From: Polaromonas sp.
Lineage (GTDB): Bacteria > Pseudomonadota > Gammaproteobacteria > Burkholderiales > Burkholderiaceae_C
Reading direction: 5' to 3'
Assembly (NCBI GenBank): GCA_028291985.1
Contig: JAQGNE010000024.1
Location: 1-55,369, forward strand
DNA: 55,369 bases
Under the pieces are notes generated by a model. That model searched no databases, was not told where the DNA came from, and was given only the letters and a program-made list of their open reading frames with translations. A program made the position numbers and the translations under genes. Positions 34,826 to 44,335 of the stretch are shown piece by piece (the stretch's first letter is position 1; each line of letters opens with the position of its first letter).

Positions 34826-35925
34826 GGCTGCGGGGACGAAGGCGCTTGCGTCGTTGTAGCTGCGGTTGCACCGGAGAGGATTTCGCTGCGGTTGCTAATG
34901 CCGGCGGAGGCAAAGCTGGCCATCTCGTTCATCAGGCGGGCGGCTGATTGCACCAGCGGCCATGCCAGCAGCGCGCCGCTGCCTTCACCCAGGCGCATGT
35001 CCAGGTCGAGCAGTGGCCGGGCGCTCAGGTGATCAAGCAGCGCGCGGTGGCCACGCTCGGCCGAGCGGTGGCAAAACACCATGTAATGCTGGCTTTGCGG
35101 TGCCAGCTGCTGCGCCACCAGCGCCGCGCTGCCGGCGATGAAGCCGTCAACCAGAATCACGCGCCGCTGGCTGGCGGCCTGCAGCATGGCGCCCGTCATC
35201 ATGGCGATCTCGAAACCACCGAGCGCCGCCAGTGCGTCCAGCGGCAGCACCGCGCTGGCATGGCGGCTCAGCGCCTGCGTCAACACCTTCCGCTTGTGCC
35301 GCAATTGGCCGTCGTCCAGGCCCGTGCCGCGTCCGGTGGCATCTTTCAGTGCAATGCCAGCCAGACGGCTGAGCAGCATGGCGGCGCTGGAGGTGTTGGC
35401 AATACCCATCTCGCCAAAGGCGACCACATTGCCCGGCAGCTGTTCGACGACGCCGACGCCGGACTGCAGGGCGGCATCGAGCTGGTAGCGGGACATTGCC
35501 GGCATGTGCAGGCAGTTTTGAGTACCGCTGGCTATTTTGCGTTTGACCAACTGTGGATGGTCATCCAGCTCGCTGGCAACCCCGGCGTCGACCACCTGCA
35601 GCGCAAAGCCATGTTGCCGTGCCAGCACATTGACAGCTGCTCCACCGCCCAGCATGTTCAGCACCATCTGCCGGGTCACCTCGGCTGGAAACGCCGACAC
35701 GCCTTCGGTTGCGATGCCGTGGTCGGCGGCAAACACGATCATCTGCGGTGCCTCAAAACTGATCACATCACTTTGCTGGATCAACCCGAGTTGCAGTGCA
35801 AGGTCTTCCATCCGGCCCAGCGAGCCCCGGGGCTTGGTCTTGTGGTCGATCTTGTGCTGCAGCTTGGACTCCAGCCGCAGGTCATTGACGGGCGCGATCT
35901 GCGGCAGCGTGAAAGGCATGGGCAT
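34822..35925 (-). CDS. cobT: Nicotinate-nucleotide-dimethylbenzimidazole phosphoribosyltransferase
   Basis: Makes alpha-ribazole-5'-phosphate from DMB and NaMN. KTKPRGSLGRMEDLALQLG, FAADHGIATEGVSAFPAEVT, GEMGIANTSSAAMLLSRL, GFEIAMMTGAML and HRSAERGHRALLDHL are classic. I start at MPMPFTLPQ because it falls directly after the stop of the Cys-rich gene; the frame is open 20 codons further upstream, which would overlap that gene. It overlaps cobS as ATGA. Confidence 0.95.
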   Translation of the reverse strand: MPMPFTLPQIAPVNDLRLESKLQHKIDHKTKPRGSLGRMEDLALQLGLIQQSDVISFEAPQMIVFAADHGIATEGVSAFPAEVTRQMVLNMLGGGAAVNVLARQHGFALQVVDAGVASELDDHPQLVKRKIASGTQNCLHMPAMSRYQLDAALQSGVGVVEQLPGNVVAFGEMGIANTSSAAMLLSRLAGIALKDATGRGTGLDDGQLRHKRKVLTQALSRHASAVLPLDALAALGGFEIAMMTGAMLQAASQRRVILVDGFIAGSAALVAQQLAPQSQHYMVFCHRSAERGHRALLDHLSARPLLDLDMRLGEGSGALLAWPLVQSAARLMNEMASFASAGISNRSEILSGATAATTTQAPSSPQP

Positions 35926-35926
35926 G

Positions 35927-36205
35927 TCAGCTGGCGCCAGCGTCGTGGTCTGGCTGGAGGGCGTCATTCCGGGTGTTGTGGCCATGGTGATCCATCAGGA
36001 TCTGCAGGCAGGTGGCGCACAGACAGCCAGCTTTCTTCAAACCAGAAGCATCGACGGGGACGGCAACCGTATGCGGCATCGAAAAACACCAGCAGGGCTC
36101 GCTATTGGCAACGCCCGCCGCGGCAGCCGTAGCTGCGCAGTAAAAGCTGGCGCCACAGCGCGCGCAGGCAGTACCAGCGGGTGACAGAAGCGGCATCGAC
36201 ATCAT
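35927..36205 (-). CDS. Cysteine-rich CWC family protein
   Basis: About 92 residues. The pattern CARCGASFYCAA ... EPCWCFSMPH ... AGCLCATCLQ matches the CWC zinc-ribbon-like family (eight Cys, plus the Cys-Trp-Cys core). Function is unknown. Tandem ATGs (36205, 36202, 36196) make the exact start uncertain. It sits between ilvA and cobT on the same strand and ends two bases before the preferred cobT start. Confidence 0.7.
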   Translation of the reverse strand: MMSMPLLSPAGTACARCGASFYCAATAAAAGVANSEPCWCFSMPHTVAVPVDASGLKKAGCLCATCLQILMDHHGHNTRNDALQPDHDAGAS

Positions 36206-36268
36206 GAGGAGACTGTAATGTTGATCAGGGCCTGCCGGCGCTTGAGCCATGCACCGGTTCCATGCCGA

Positions 36269-37948
36269 TCAGCTTTGCAGAAACAGGCGGTAGACGGGGT
36301 TGTTGGTTTCTTCAATATGCGGGTAGCCGATGGTGTCCAAAAACGCGTTGAAGGCGCGGTTATCAGCCTTGGGCACCTGCAAGCCGACCAGGATGCGGCC
36401 ATGGTCCGAGCCTTGGTTGCGGTAGTGAAACAGCGAGATGTTCCACCCCGGCTGCATGCTCGACAAAAACTTCATCAGTGCGCCTGGCCGCTCCGGAAAG
36501 ATGAAGCGCAGCAGGCGTTCATCTTTGGACAGCGTGCTGTGGCCCCCCACCATATGCCGGATATGTTCCTTGGCAAGGTCATCATGGGTCAGGTCCAGTG
36601 CCTTGAAGCCATGGCGGGAAAAATTGGCCGCAATGCGTGTGCTTTCCCCCTTGGCCGAGGTTGTCAAGCCGACAAACACATGCGCCTGCGAGGCGTCGTT
36701 GATGCGGTAATTGAACTCGGTCACGCTGCGTGTGCTGCCGCCGCCCGGCAGCTCGCCGATCAAGGCACAAAAGCGCCGGAAGCTGCCCCGCTCTTCAGGA
36801 ATGGTTACTGCAAAAAGAGCTTCGCGTTCCTCGCCCACTTCGGCGCGCTCGGCAACAAAACGCAGGCGGTCAAAGTTCATGTTGGCGCCACAGAGGATTG
36901 CCGCGTACGTCTCGCCCTGTGTCTTGTGCGTGGCGACATATTTCTTGATGGCTGCCACGGCCAGCGCGCCTGCCGGCTCGACGATGCTGCGCGTGTCGAC
37001 AAAAATATCCTTGATGGCGGCGCATACCGAATCGGTATCGACCGTGATGAACTCATCGACCAGCTCGCGGCTGATGCGGTAGGTTTCCGCGCCTACCAGC
37101 TTGACCGCTGTGCCGTCCGAAAAGAGGCCCACGTCCGGCAGCGTGACCCTTTTGCAGGCGCTAACCGATTGCATCATCGCGTCCGAATCATTCATCTGGA
37201 CACCGATGACCTTGATCTCGGGCCGCACAGCCTTGATGTAATTGGCAACGCCCGAAATCAGACCGCCGCCGCCAACGGCAACAAAAACCGCGTCCAGACG
37301 GCGCGAGCCCAGAGTCTGCAGCTGCATCAGGATTTCCATCGCGATGGTGCCCTGGCCGGCGATGACGTCAGGGTCATCAAACGGATGAACAAAGCTCAGT
37401 CCGCGTTTTTTCTCGAGCAGCACCGCATGGTTGAAGGCGTCTGAATAGCTGTCGCCATGCAGTACCACGGTCGCGCCCCAGCCCTTTACGGCGTCGACCT
37501 TGAGCTGCGGCGTGGTGGTAGGCATAACCACGACAGCCCGGGTGCCAAGCTTTTGGGCGCTCATCGCCACGCCCTGGGCGTGGTTGCCAGCTGATGCGCA
37601 AATGACGCCTTTTTTCAGCTGAGCGGCGCTGAGGTGCGCCATCTTGTTGTATGCACCGCGCAGCTTGAAGCTGAATACCGGTTGCTGATCTTCGCGCTTG
37701 AGCAGCACCGTATTGTTGAGCCGCAAGCCGAGGTTTTTGGCGGGCTCCAGCGGTGACTCGATAGCCACGTCGTACACGCGCGCCGTGAGGATTTTTTTCA
37801 AGTAGTCAGCAGGTGTCAGCGCCTTGGCGTCCCTGCGGGAAACCTCGCCCGGCTTTTTGCTGGCAGCGGCGGCAGTAGCTTTTGCTGTTGTTACATCCGG
37901 GGCCGGACGGGCGCGCGCTTTACGGGTCAGGGGAGTCGGTGGTGGCAT
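36269..37948 (-). CDS. ilvA: Threonine ammonia-lyase, biosynthetic
   Basis: A 559-residue PLP enzyme converting threonine to 2-oxobutanoate for isoleucine synthesis. The PLP Lys is in SFKLRGAYNKM (residue 95 from the chosen start), with SAGNHAQGVAMSA and GGGGLISGVA for phosphate binding. Two C-terminal ACT-like regulatory domains (VTIPEERGSFRRFC, IFPERPGALMKFL) indicate isoleucine/valine allostery. I start at MPPPTPLTR; the frame is open 49 codons upstream, but that stretch runs through the leader terminator. A 45-residue Ala/Lys-rich N-terminus precedes the catalytic domain. Confidence 0.95.
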   Translation of the reverse strand: MPPPTPLTRKARARPAPDVTTAKATAAAASKKPGEVSRRDAKALTPADYLKKILTARVYDVAIESPLEPAKNLGLRLNNTVLLKREDQQPVFSFKLRGAYNKMAHLSAAQLKKGVICASAGNHAQGVAMSAQKLGTRAVVVMPTTTPQLKVDAVKGWGATVVLHGDSYSDAFNHAVLLEKKRGLSFVHPFDDPDVIAGQGTIAMEILMQLQTLGSRRLDAVFVAVGGGGLISGVANYIKAVRPEIKVIGVQMNDSDAMMQSVSACKRVTLPDVGLFSDGTAVKLVGAETYRISRELVDEFITVDTDSVCAAIKDIFVDTRSIVEPAGALAVAAIKKYVATHKTQGETYAAILCGANMNFDRLRFVAERAEVGEEREALFAVTIPEERGSFRRFCALIGELPGGGSTRSVTEFNYRINDASQAHVFVGLTTSAKGESTRIAANFSRHGFKALDLTHDDLAKEHIRHMVGGHSTLSKDERLLRFIFPERPGALMKFLSSMQPGWNISLFHYRNQGSDHGRILVGLQVPKADNRAFNAFLDTIGYPHIEETNNPVYRLFLQS

Positions 37949-38020
37949 GGATCCTCGCAGCTTTGCATCATAGTGTTGCTGAGCTGGCCTGCATGTGGGA
38001 CCTCCCATCACAGCACACAA

Positions 38021-38052
38021 GAAAAAAGGCCCGAGCCTTGCGACTCGGGCCT
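38021..38052 (-). terminator. Rho-independent terminator in the ilvA leader
   Basis: Nine-base GC-rich arms with an eight-base loop and a following T-run on the minus strand. No minus-strand gene ends just upstream of it, so it acts on a leader or small RNA. Confidence 0.75.
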
Positions 38053-38118
38053 GTAAATCCACCCTTTGAGGAGTGGAGGAGACAACCGGATGCAAAAACC
38101 TTGAAGAAGTTGATGCGA
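38021..38118 (-). ncRNA. Candidate terminator-bearing leader RNA upstream of ilvA
   Basis: On the minus strand a TATACT box (38125-38130) is followed within about 100 bases by a GC-rich hairpin (AGGCCCGAG / CTCGGGCCT, 38027-38052) and six Ts, all ahead of the ilvA start. The segment between contains GTCTCCTCCACTCCTC followed by an AAAGGGTGG stretch that could pair with it. This could be an attenuator of ilvA or a free small RNA with an anti-Shine-Dalgarno-like CUCCUCC motif. No leader peptide rich in Ile/Val codons is evident. The -35 box is weak. Confidence 0.5.
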
Positions 38119-38233
38119 TGATTCAGTATAACGGCCCGATGTTGCGCTGCACCATCGGTGTGGCCGAAAATCTACAATTACGACGGTTTTCCGACGAATT
38201 GTTATGAATGTTTTGCATAAAGGAAGATCTGAT

Positions 38234-38695
38234 ATGGAATGTCTTGTGACCTGGATGGGAACCGAAGCTGCCGCCGGCTCAAAGTCCGGGATGACATTTG
38301 TAGCGAGTACCGGTAGTGGGCATACGCTGGTGATGGACGGTGCGCCGGACGCTGAAAAGCCCCAGAATGGTGGTGCCAACCTGGCGCCAAGGCCCATGGA
38401 GACGGTATTGGCCGGAACCGGTGGGTGCACGGCGTATGACGTGGTACTCATCCTCAAGCGGGGCCGGCATGATGTGCGGGCCTGTACCGTCAAGCTGACT
38501 TCCGAGCGTGCATCCGTCGACCCCAAGGTGTTCACCAGCATTCACATGCATTTCACGGTAACCGGAAAGGGGCTGTCCAGCAGCAGTGTAGAGCGGGCGA
38601 TCGCGATGAGCCATGACAAATACTGTTCGGCCACCATCATGCTGGGCAAGACGGCAGACATCACCACCAGCTTTGACATCAACGAGGTCGTCTAG
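38234..38695 (+). CDS. OsmC-family protein
   Basis: About 153 residues. PMETVLAGTGGCTAYDVVLILKRGRHDV holds the reactive Cys of the OsmC/Ohr fold, and SHDKYCSATIMLGKTADITTSFDI the second Cys. These proteins reduce organic or inorganic peroxides in the cytoplasm. I use the ATG at 38234, preceded by AGGAAG at 38221-38226; an ATG ten codons upstream lacks such a site. Divergent from the ilvA leader. Confidence 0.9.
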   Translation: MECLVTWMGTEAAAGSKSGMTFVASTGSGHTLVMDGAPDAEKPQNGGANLAPRPMETVLAGTGGCTAYDVVLILKRGRHDVRACTVKLTSERASVDPKVFTSIHMHFTVTGKGLSSSSVERAIAMSHDKYCSATIMLGKTADITTSFDINEVV

Positions 38696-38761
38696 GCGTT
38701 CAGGCGACTGGGCGACCGCCGCGCCACTGCGGATGCATGCGCATCGGCAGTGGCGCCGGCT

Positions 38762-39370
38762 TCAGATATACCGGGCCGTACTCGTCATCACTTTGGCTGC
38801 AGCGCCCATCAGCGCTTTCACCGGCGACGGCAGTTGCAGGGCGCCGGCGGCGTGAGCATCCTGCGCGTGCCGTGCTTCGTCGTCCTTCATTTGGGCAACT
38901 ATGGCGCGAGACTCGTGGTCGCCCAGCGGTAGGCACTCCAGATGACCCGCCAGGTGCTGCTCTACCTGGCGCTCGGTTTCCACTAAAAACCCCAGGCTGA
39001 CACGATCTCCCAGGCGACCTGCCAACAAACCCAGCCCGAACGCACCGGCATACCACACCGGGTTCAACAGCGACGGGCGTGCCCCCAGTTCGTCCAGGCG
39101 CTGCCGTGTCCATGCCAGATGGTCGTTTTCTTCCTCGCTGGCGGCCAGAAACTGTTTGCGCAATTCAGGGTCGCGTGTGCTGGCGGCCTGGGCTGCGTAC
39201 AGTGCCTGCGCGCATATTTCTCCGACATGGTTCACCCGCATCAGTGCGCCAGCCAAGGATTTTTCCTCCGCACTGAGATGCGTTGCCTGGTCGGGCACGG
39301 TAGGACAGACCCGACGTGCCTGCGGTCTGGAAAACAGGGTGCGCAGGGCGCCATCGGCCGTATCGAGCAT
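38762..39370 (-). CDS. coq7: Demethoxyubiquinone hydroxylase
   Basis: A di-iron monooxygenase of about 202 residues for ubiquinone synthesis (demethoxyubiquinone to demethylubiquinone). Iron ligands are visible in [16 protein letters not shown] (ExxH type), [21 protein letters not shown] and [13 protein letters not shown] chose the ATG giving MLDTADGAL; the open frame runs 46 codons further through the porin terminator, which is not credible coding sequence. Confidence 0.93.
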   Translation of the reverse strand: MLDTADGALRTLFSRPQARRVCPTVPDQATHLSAEEKSLAGALMRVNHVGEICAQALYAAQAASTRDPELRKQFLAASEEENDHLAWTRQRLDELGARPSLLNPVWYAGAFGLGLLAGRLGDRVSLGFLVETERQVEQHLAGHLECLPLGDHESRAIVAQMKDDEARHAQDAHAAGALQLPSPVKALMGAAAKVMTSTARYI

Positions 39371-39468
39371 GGTGTCAAGCGTGGTTTTCACAGACGTCTT
39401 CCTTGTAAATGATTCGCTGACAAATCGGAATTTTGCGCCAGATACGGGCCGGCCAAACCCAGACGTGA

Positions 39469-39492
39469 AAAAGCCTCCATGCGGAGGCTTTT
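39469..39492 (-). terminator. Terminator after the minus-strand porin
   Basis: Ten-base arms AAAAGCCTCC / GGAGGCTTTT around ATGC, 43 bases after the porin stop. Confidence 0.8.
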
Positions 39493-39534
39493 GTTGCCAT
39501 GCCCACATCCATCACGGATGCAGCTTGCAACTCC

Positions 39535-40854
39535 CTAGAACGTGTGGCGAATACCAAACGCGATGTTGGTGGAATCCACGCCAGCTGCGGAAGTGACACC
39601 GCCCAGGAAACCGTTTCCGCCAGGAGCAACCTGACCCTGGCCCTTGTTGTTGAACTTGGTCAACACGGCATTCAGGTTGGTGCGCTTGGACAGGGCGTAA
39701 GTGTAGGTAACGCCATAGGAGTCGGTATCTGCATTCACGGCACGCTTGTCATCCAGGCGGTTGAATGCGGTAACGATGGTGTGCGGACCGGTGGTCATGC
39801 GGTAGCCGATGTGCATCAGTTTTGCATCCTGGCGGAAAGCGGCGTTGTAGCTGTTCTGGAATGCAGCTGTCAGGGCAGGCGTCAGGGCCGCAGGCACCCC
39901 TGCAGCCACAGCGGCAGCTGCGGAGGCGGCGCCCAGCGTCGATATGCTGCTTGGGTTCTGGTCCTTAATGGTCGCGTACTGGCCATACAAAGTGCCCGGT
40001 CCAACGTTAAATGTTGCGCCGAAAATATTGTTTTTCAGTGAGTCCTGACCCAGCTCGTTTTTCTTTTCGTTGTGACCAAAACCGACCGAGAAGGCGTCTG
40101 TTTTGTACATCAGCATACCGCCGAGGAAACGACCCCTTTTGCTGTCGCCTGCAACTTCACCTGCACCGTACATGAATGTGCCGGTAATGCCTGCAGCCTG
40201 GATGCCGTACTGCAGCGTATTGCTCAGACGGATGTCAAAAGCGGCTGGAAGGCTTGCAACCTGACCAGCAGCCAGGCTGGACTGGGTCTGCGATGCGTCA
40301 AACGCTGCAGAAACCAGATAGCCAGGAGTGTATTGGCGGCCCAGCGTGAAAGCGCCGAAAGGCGTCACCAGACCCGCGAAGGCCTGACGATCAAAAAGAT
40401 TGCCGGTCAAGTTGACACCGAATGCCTGGCTTGAAAGGCCTGTGGCGCCGCCAAGCACGCCGTTTACCACACCGTTCGCCACAGGGCTCAGGAGTGCAGC
40501 CGGAATTGGCAAGCCAGACGCAAGAACACCGCTCACCGTGCTGTTGATCACGCGATCGGGCACTTGAAGACCTGAATTGGGGCGATTGGTCACCGAGCCG
40601 GTATCTAGTTCCAGGCGGTTTTCCAACGTGAAGATGGCGCGGTAGCCGCCGCCAAGATCCTCGGCGCCGCGTAGACCAAAACGCGAACCTTCCATGATGC
40701 CGCTGGCAAGCGTGTTGACAGTGCCGTTACGCAGGCCACTTACACGGTTGTAGCCAGCGTCCAGCAAGCCGTACAAGGTGACAGTGGTTTGTGCCATGGC
40801 AGCGCTGGTGGACAGCATGCCCATGACTGCGGCCGCTACGAAGGTAAGTTTTTT
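39535..40854 (-). CDS. Gram-negative trimeric porin (large, Ala-rich loop)
   Basis: A 439-residue outer-membrane porin. It has a signal peptide (MKKLTFVAAAVMGMLSTSAAMA), then QTTVTLYGLLDAGYN, GSRFGLRGAEDLGGGYRAIFTLE, the AGLVTPFGAFTLGRQ constriction-loop region, and the final beta strand NIAFGIRHTF ending in Phe. Two Ala/Val-rich insertions (after residue 110, and around the AAAAVAAGVPAALTPALTAAFQNS stretch) make it longer than its neighbours. I start at MKKLTF; ten more codons are open upstream. Confidence 0.9.
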   Translation of the reverse strand, partial: KKLTFVAAAVMGMLSTSAAMAQTTVTLYGLLDAGYNRVSGLRNGTVNTLASGIMEGSRFGLRGAEDLGGGYRAIFTLENRLELDTGSVTNRPNSGLQVPDRVINSTVSGVLASGLPIPAALLSPVANGVVNGVLGGATGLSSQAFGVNLTGNLFDRQAFAGLVTPFGAFTLGRQYTPGYLVSAAFDASQTQSSLAAGQVASLPAAFDIRLSNTLQYGIQAAGITGTFMYGAGEVAGDSKRGRFLGGMLMYKTDAFSVGFGHNEKKNELGQDSLKNNIFGATFNVGPGTLYGQYATIKDQNPSSISTLGAASAAAAVAAGVPAALTPALTAAFQNSYNAAFRQDAKLMHIGYRMTTGPHTIVTAFNRLDDKRAVNADTDSYGVTYTYALSKRTNLNAVLTKFNNKGQGQVAPGGNGFLGGVTSAAGVDSTNIAFGIRHTF

Positions 40855-41534
40855 CATGAAGTCTCCGACGAATTTATTGAACAAAATTGAGTTTTTGGCG
40901 CGTTGAAAGGCGTGAGCTATTCAATGACATGCCGAGATTAGTGGGGTTGCAGAAGTGCGTAAAGCGGGCGTTAAGTTGCCGTATCACTTTTGTGACAGGG
41001 GAAAACCCCAGTTTCTCGATGACGAACTTTGCAACCGACAAGCTGGATTTTCAACGCCAATTGCTGAACTACCCAATGAGATTGCCTGCGGCATTGGGGT
41101 AACGACGCTTCGCTCCTGTCGCTCACGCCCTTAGTGCACAGAGCGGATAGGCACATACCTCTAGTTTCGTGCGGCGTAGCAATCGCACAACATCCGAGAA
41201 GCAATGCCACCGCAAGTTCGCTCGGAAATACGCCTGCACCAAAGCTGTGCTTGATGGCGTTCAAGCTCAAGTCTGAAAGCACAAACGGCATCACTTCAGG
41301 GAAGAAAACATTAGCCACCTGTGTGGAGGCGCAAAGCTTTTTTGTTGTCGAACCGTGGGGGATATCAGTTGCTTTTGGATTTAGAAAGGCGTTGCCATTG
41401 TCAAAAGTAGAGGCATAAAAGTTGCTTTTGTCACGAAACAGTTTTGCTAAGCCTCAACTGTTGATCGAATCGCGGCCTAGGGTTAACGCGATGTTCCCTA
41501 AATAGGTGACGGTAATTTTATTTTGGAGAATTCA
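40855..41534. other. 680-base gap between divergent porins
   Basis: It should hold the promoters of both porins and long leaders. Open frames of 71-115 codons exist on both strands (for example minus 40971-41318) but none resembles a known protein or has a ribosome-binding site. Two similar stretches, CTTTTGTGACAG near 40988 and CTTTTGTCACGAAACAG near 41426, lie at opposite ends and may be related regulatory sites. Confidence 0.4.
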
Positions 41535-42554
41535 ATGAAAAAGACTTTGATAGCTTTGGCCGTTATTACAACGTCCGGAATCGCTTCGGCACAGTCCACC
41601 GTGACCCTGTACGGATTGCTGGATGCCTATGTGGGTTTCGCCAAATCCGGTGGATTGCGTCAGGCCGGCGTTAACAGCGGTGGTATTCAAACCAGCCGTT
41701 TCGGTCTGAAAGGATCGGAAGATCTGGGCGGCGGTTTGAAGGCCAACTTCGCGCTGGAATCGGGTTTCAATATTGATACGGGCGTCGTCAGCAGCTACAC
41801 GAACCCGTTCACGGGTGTGTCGTCTGCCTCCACCTTCAGCCGTAACAGCTGGGTTGGTTTTTCGGGTGGCTTCGGCGAGATCAAAATCGGCAAGATGTGG
41901 ACGCCGTATGACGATTTGAACGGTTCCGGCTCTGCGGCTTTCAACGCCAACGTATTCAAGCCTGACGCTTACGTCTGGGCCAGCAACAGCTATCAGGATC
42001 GTCCGGGTAATGCTGTGTATTACTCGGCCCCCAGTTTCGGTGGTTTCAGCGGCGCTGCCATGTACAGCTTCGGTGAAAACAAGACAGCAACGACCAGTGC
42101 GGGCCGCATTGCCAGCTTTAATGTTGCCTACTCTGGCGGTCCGGTGTATGTCGGCCTGGGTTACCAGACTGAAAAAGCCAGCGGTGCCGTTGCCAACACC
42201 ACAAAATTCACACAGCTGAACGCGGCTTATGACCTCGGTGTTGCCAAACTTCTCGCCGGTTATGGACATGTGAAGAACGCTCCAGGCGTCCCAAAAACCA
42301 ACGAATACCAGATCGGTGCCGACTTTCCTGTCGGTAGCGCGTTGACGTTGTCTGCCGGTTTCGCACAGTCGAAAGACAAAGGTTTTCCAGCAGCTACTGA
42401 AGTAAAACGCCGTGGCTTCGGCCTGGGTGCACTGTATGCATTGTCCAAGCGCACCAATATGTACGTGGGTTTGAACACTTCCAAAACTACTCAGTCTCGC
42501 GTTGCTGACGCGAAAACAGAAGTGCTGGCAGTTGGTGTGCGCCACACGTTCTAA
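41535..42554 (+). CDS. Gram-negative trimeric porin
   Basis: A 339-residue porin: signal peptide MKKTLIALAVITTSGIASA, then QSTVTLYGLLDAYVG, TSRFGLKGSEDLGGGLKANFALESGFNIDTG, GFGEIKIGKMWTPYDD (loop 3 region), and the C-terminal VLAVGVRHTF. The start ATG has GGAG nine bases ahead. Such proteins form general diffusion channels, often anion-selective in this family. Followed by a strong terminator. Confidence 0.94.
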   Translation: MKKTLIALAVITTSGIASAQSTVTLYGLLDAYVGFAKSGGLRQAGVNSGGIQTSRFGLKGSEDLGGGLKANFALESGFNIDTGVVSSYTNPFTGVSSASTFSRNSWVGFSGGFGEIKIGKMWTPYDDLNGSGSAAFNANVFKPDAYVWASNSYQDRPGNAVYYSAPSFGGFSGAAMYSFGENKTATTSAGRIASFNVAYSGGPVYVGLGYQTEKASGAVANTTKFTQLNAAYDLGVAKLLAGYGHVKNAPGVPKTNEYQIGADFPVGSALTLSAGFAQSKDKGFPAATEVKRRGFGLGALYALSKRTNMYVGLNTSKTTQSRVADAKTEVLAVGVRHTF

Positions 42555-42589
42555 TATGTAACGCTGGCCTGTAGGGCCTGTATTCGCTC

Positions 42590-42623
42590 AGCCGCGCAAG
42601 CTCAGTATTGCGCGGCTTTTTTT
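42590..42623 (+). terminator. Terminator after the second porin
   Basis: Ten-base arms AGCCGCGCAA / TTGCGCGGCT with an eight-base loop and a run of seven Ts. Confidence 0.85.
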
Positions 42624-42897
42624 GCGGGCGCAAGAGCGTGCTGTCAACAACTACACAAATCCGGGTCAAGGATGTGCTTGATGTTGTTTTATGCCAACTA
42701 ACTCGAGTTTTGTGTCGCATGCGTGCAACGTGGGGGCGTTTTTTCGGGTCATTCCTTTGCGAAGTGAAGCCCAGTCTGGTGCAATAGATACAACTTCCCG
42801 AAAGGGGGTTGGCCCGGGTCTCTGCAGGAGCTAAGAAGGCAAAACCTGACTAGTCCCCGTTCCGGAGCCCTATGTTTAACCTTGGAGAAACTCTTAA

Positions 42898-44082
42898 ATG
42901 AAAAAGACCCTTATTGCATTCGCAGCACTCAGCGCAATTGCTGGCGTGGCACAAGCTCAATCTACCGTGACCCTGTATGGTCTGCTTGATGCCAACCTCG
43001 GCAGCTACAAAGGCAATTTTGTTTCGGGAACAGCTCCCGCCCAAACTATTCAATCTGCTCGTCAGACCAGAATTGATTCCGGTGGCTTGAATGGTTCACG
43101 TTGGGGCATCCGTATTCGTGAAGACCTCGGCGGTGGTTTGGCTGCAATCGGTAACCTCGAGTCTGGTATCAATCTCGACACTGGCTCCTCGGCTCAAGGC
43201 GGTCTGCTGTTTGGTCGCCGTGCCAACGTTGGCCTGACCGGCGGTTTCGGTACCGTGACCATCGGTCGCAACTCAAGCTCGTATGACGACGTGTCGGCTG
43301 ACCACGCCATGATGGGCGCCACGATTTTTGATCCGTCCAACACCAACAACGGTTTGGCAGTAAGTCAAGCTGCTGCTATCGGCTCTGTGGCAGGCGCACA
43401 GCCTTTCCTGAATCGCAACACCACCTGGGTCGGCTTCAACACCCGTTTCAACAACAGCGTGAAATACATTTCGCCAAACTTCGGCGGCTTCACCGGTTCG
43501 TTGATGTACGCATTGGGTGAAGACAAAACCACTGGTGCCGGTGGCGTTGATGCTTCACGTACCATCTCTGCAAACCTGAAGTTTGCTAACGGTCCTTTGG
43601 TGATTTCCGGCGGTTATCAGTCTGAGCAAGCCGGCGGCAGCTTGGGCGGCGCTAATCTGAACACCCCTGCCGGCGCTGAGCCAGCTCTGGAAAATGCGTT
43701 GCTGAACGTTTCTTATGACCTGGGCGTAGCCAGGATCGGTGCCGGTTTCAACCGTGCCAAGTATAAAGACGTGGCCGCTCCAGCAATTCTGGGCGGTGGC
43801 ACTTTCGCTGCACAAAAAGAATTCAGCTTGAGCGCTGCTGTTCCTTTGGGCGCAGCAACAATCAGCGCTACGGTTGCTCGCAGCAAGGGTGACACCCTGG
43901 GCAAGAGCACGGGTGCTGGTATCCAGGCTCTGTATTCTTTGAGCAAGCGCACGACGCTGTATGCTGGTGCTCTGAGCACCAAGCAGTATGATCGTTTGGC
44001 ACGTGCTGTAGTAACGGCCGCGCCTGGCTCCAACGTTGGCCGCGTGACCACCTACGCAGCTGGCGTTCGCCACACGTTCTAA
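42898..44082 (+). CDS. Gram-negative trimeric porin
   Basis: A 394-residue porin: signal peptide MKKTLIAFAALSAIAGVAQA, QSTVTLYGLLDANLG, GSRWGIRIREDLGGGLAAIGNLESGINLDTG, GGFGTVTIGRNSSSYDD, ending TYAAGVRHTF. Its N- and C-termini are nearly those of the porin at 41535, pointing to tandem duplication and divergence; the middle loops differ. GGAG precedes the ATG. The 270 bases between the preceding terminator and this start hold no gene and must contain its promoter. Confidence 0.94.
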   Translation: MKKTLIAFAALSAIAGVAQAQSTVTLYGLLDANLGSYKGNFVSGTAPAQTIQSARQTRIDSGGLNGSRWGIRIREDLGGGLAAIGNLESGINLDTGSSAQGGLLFGRRANVGLTGGFGTVTIGRNSSSYDDVSADHAMMGATIFDPSNTNNGLAVSQAAAIGSVAGAQPFLNRNTTWVGFNTRFNNSVKYISPNFGGFTGSLMYALGEDKTTGAGGVDASRTISANLKFANGPLVISGGYQSEQAGGSLGGANLNTPAGAEPALENALLNVSYDLGVARIGAGFNRAKYKDVAAPAILGGGTFAAQKEFSLSAAVPLGAATISATVARSKGDTLGKSTGAGIQALYSLSKRTTLYAGALSTKQYDRLARAVVTAAPGSNVGRVTTYAAGVRHTF

Positions 44083-44083
44083 T

Positions 44084-44153
44084 TAAAGCTGGCTTGATGC
44101 CAGCTTTATGGAAGAATAAAAAGCCGCTTCGGTCTTGCCGAAGCGGCTTTTTT
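44084..44153 (+). terminator. Tandem terminators after the third porin
   Basis: Two hairpins in a row: TAAAGCTGGC/GCCAGCTTTA (44084-44108) directly after the stop, then AAAAGCCGCTTCGG/CCGAAGCGGCTTTT (44119-44151) with a T-run. Confidence 0.85.
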
Positions 44154-44335
44154 CATGGTGCCGTGCGTTAATGCGTAGTCCGTGCGCTGATGTTTGAGCT
44201 TTCGAATTCGTTTTCAATAGAGCAGATCCGGTGCGGAATCGCCGGATCAGTTTGGTCATTCGCCTCGCACCACCCGACAGTACTCGTCATAGCGACACTG
44301 CCTAGTAAATTGGCCGCCAATCTGACAACGCCGTC

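Noticed and set aside
36206..36268. Cobalamin riboswitch ahead of the cobT-cobS-cobC run
   Set aside because: The gap is too short and no B12-box sequence is visible.
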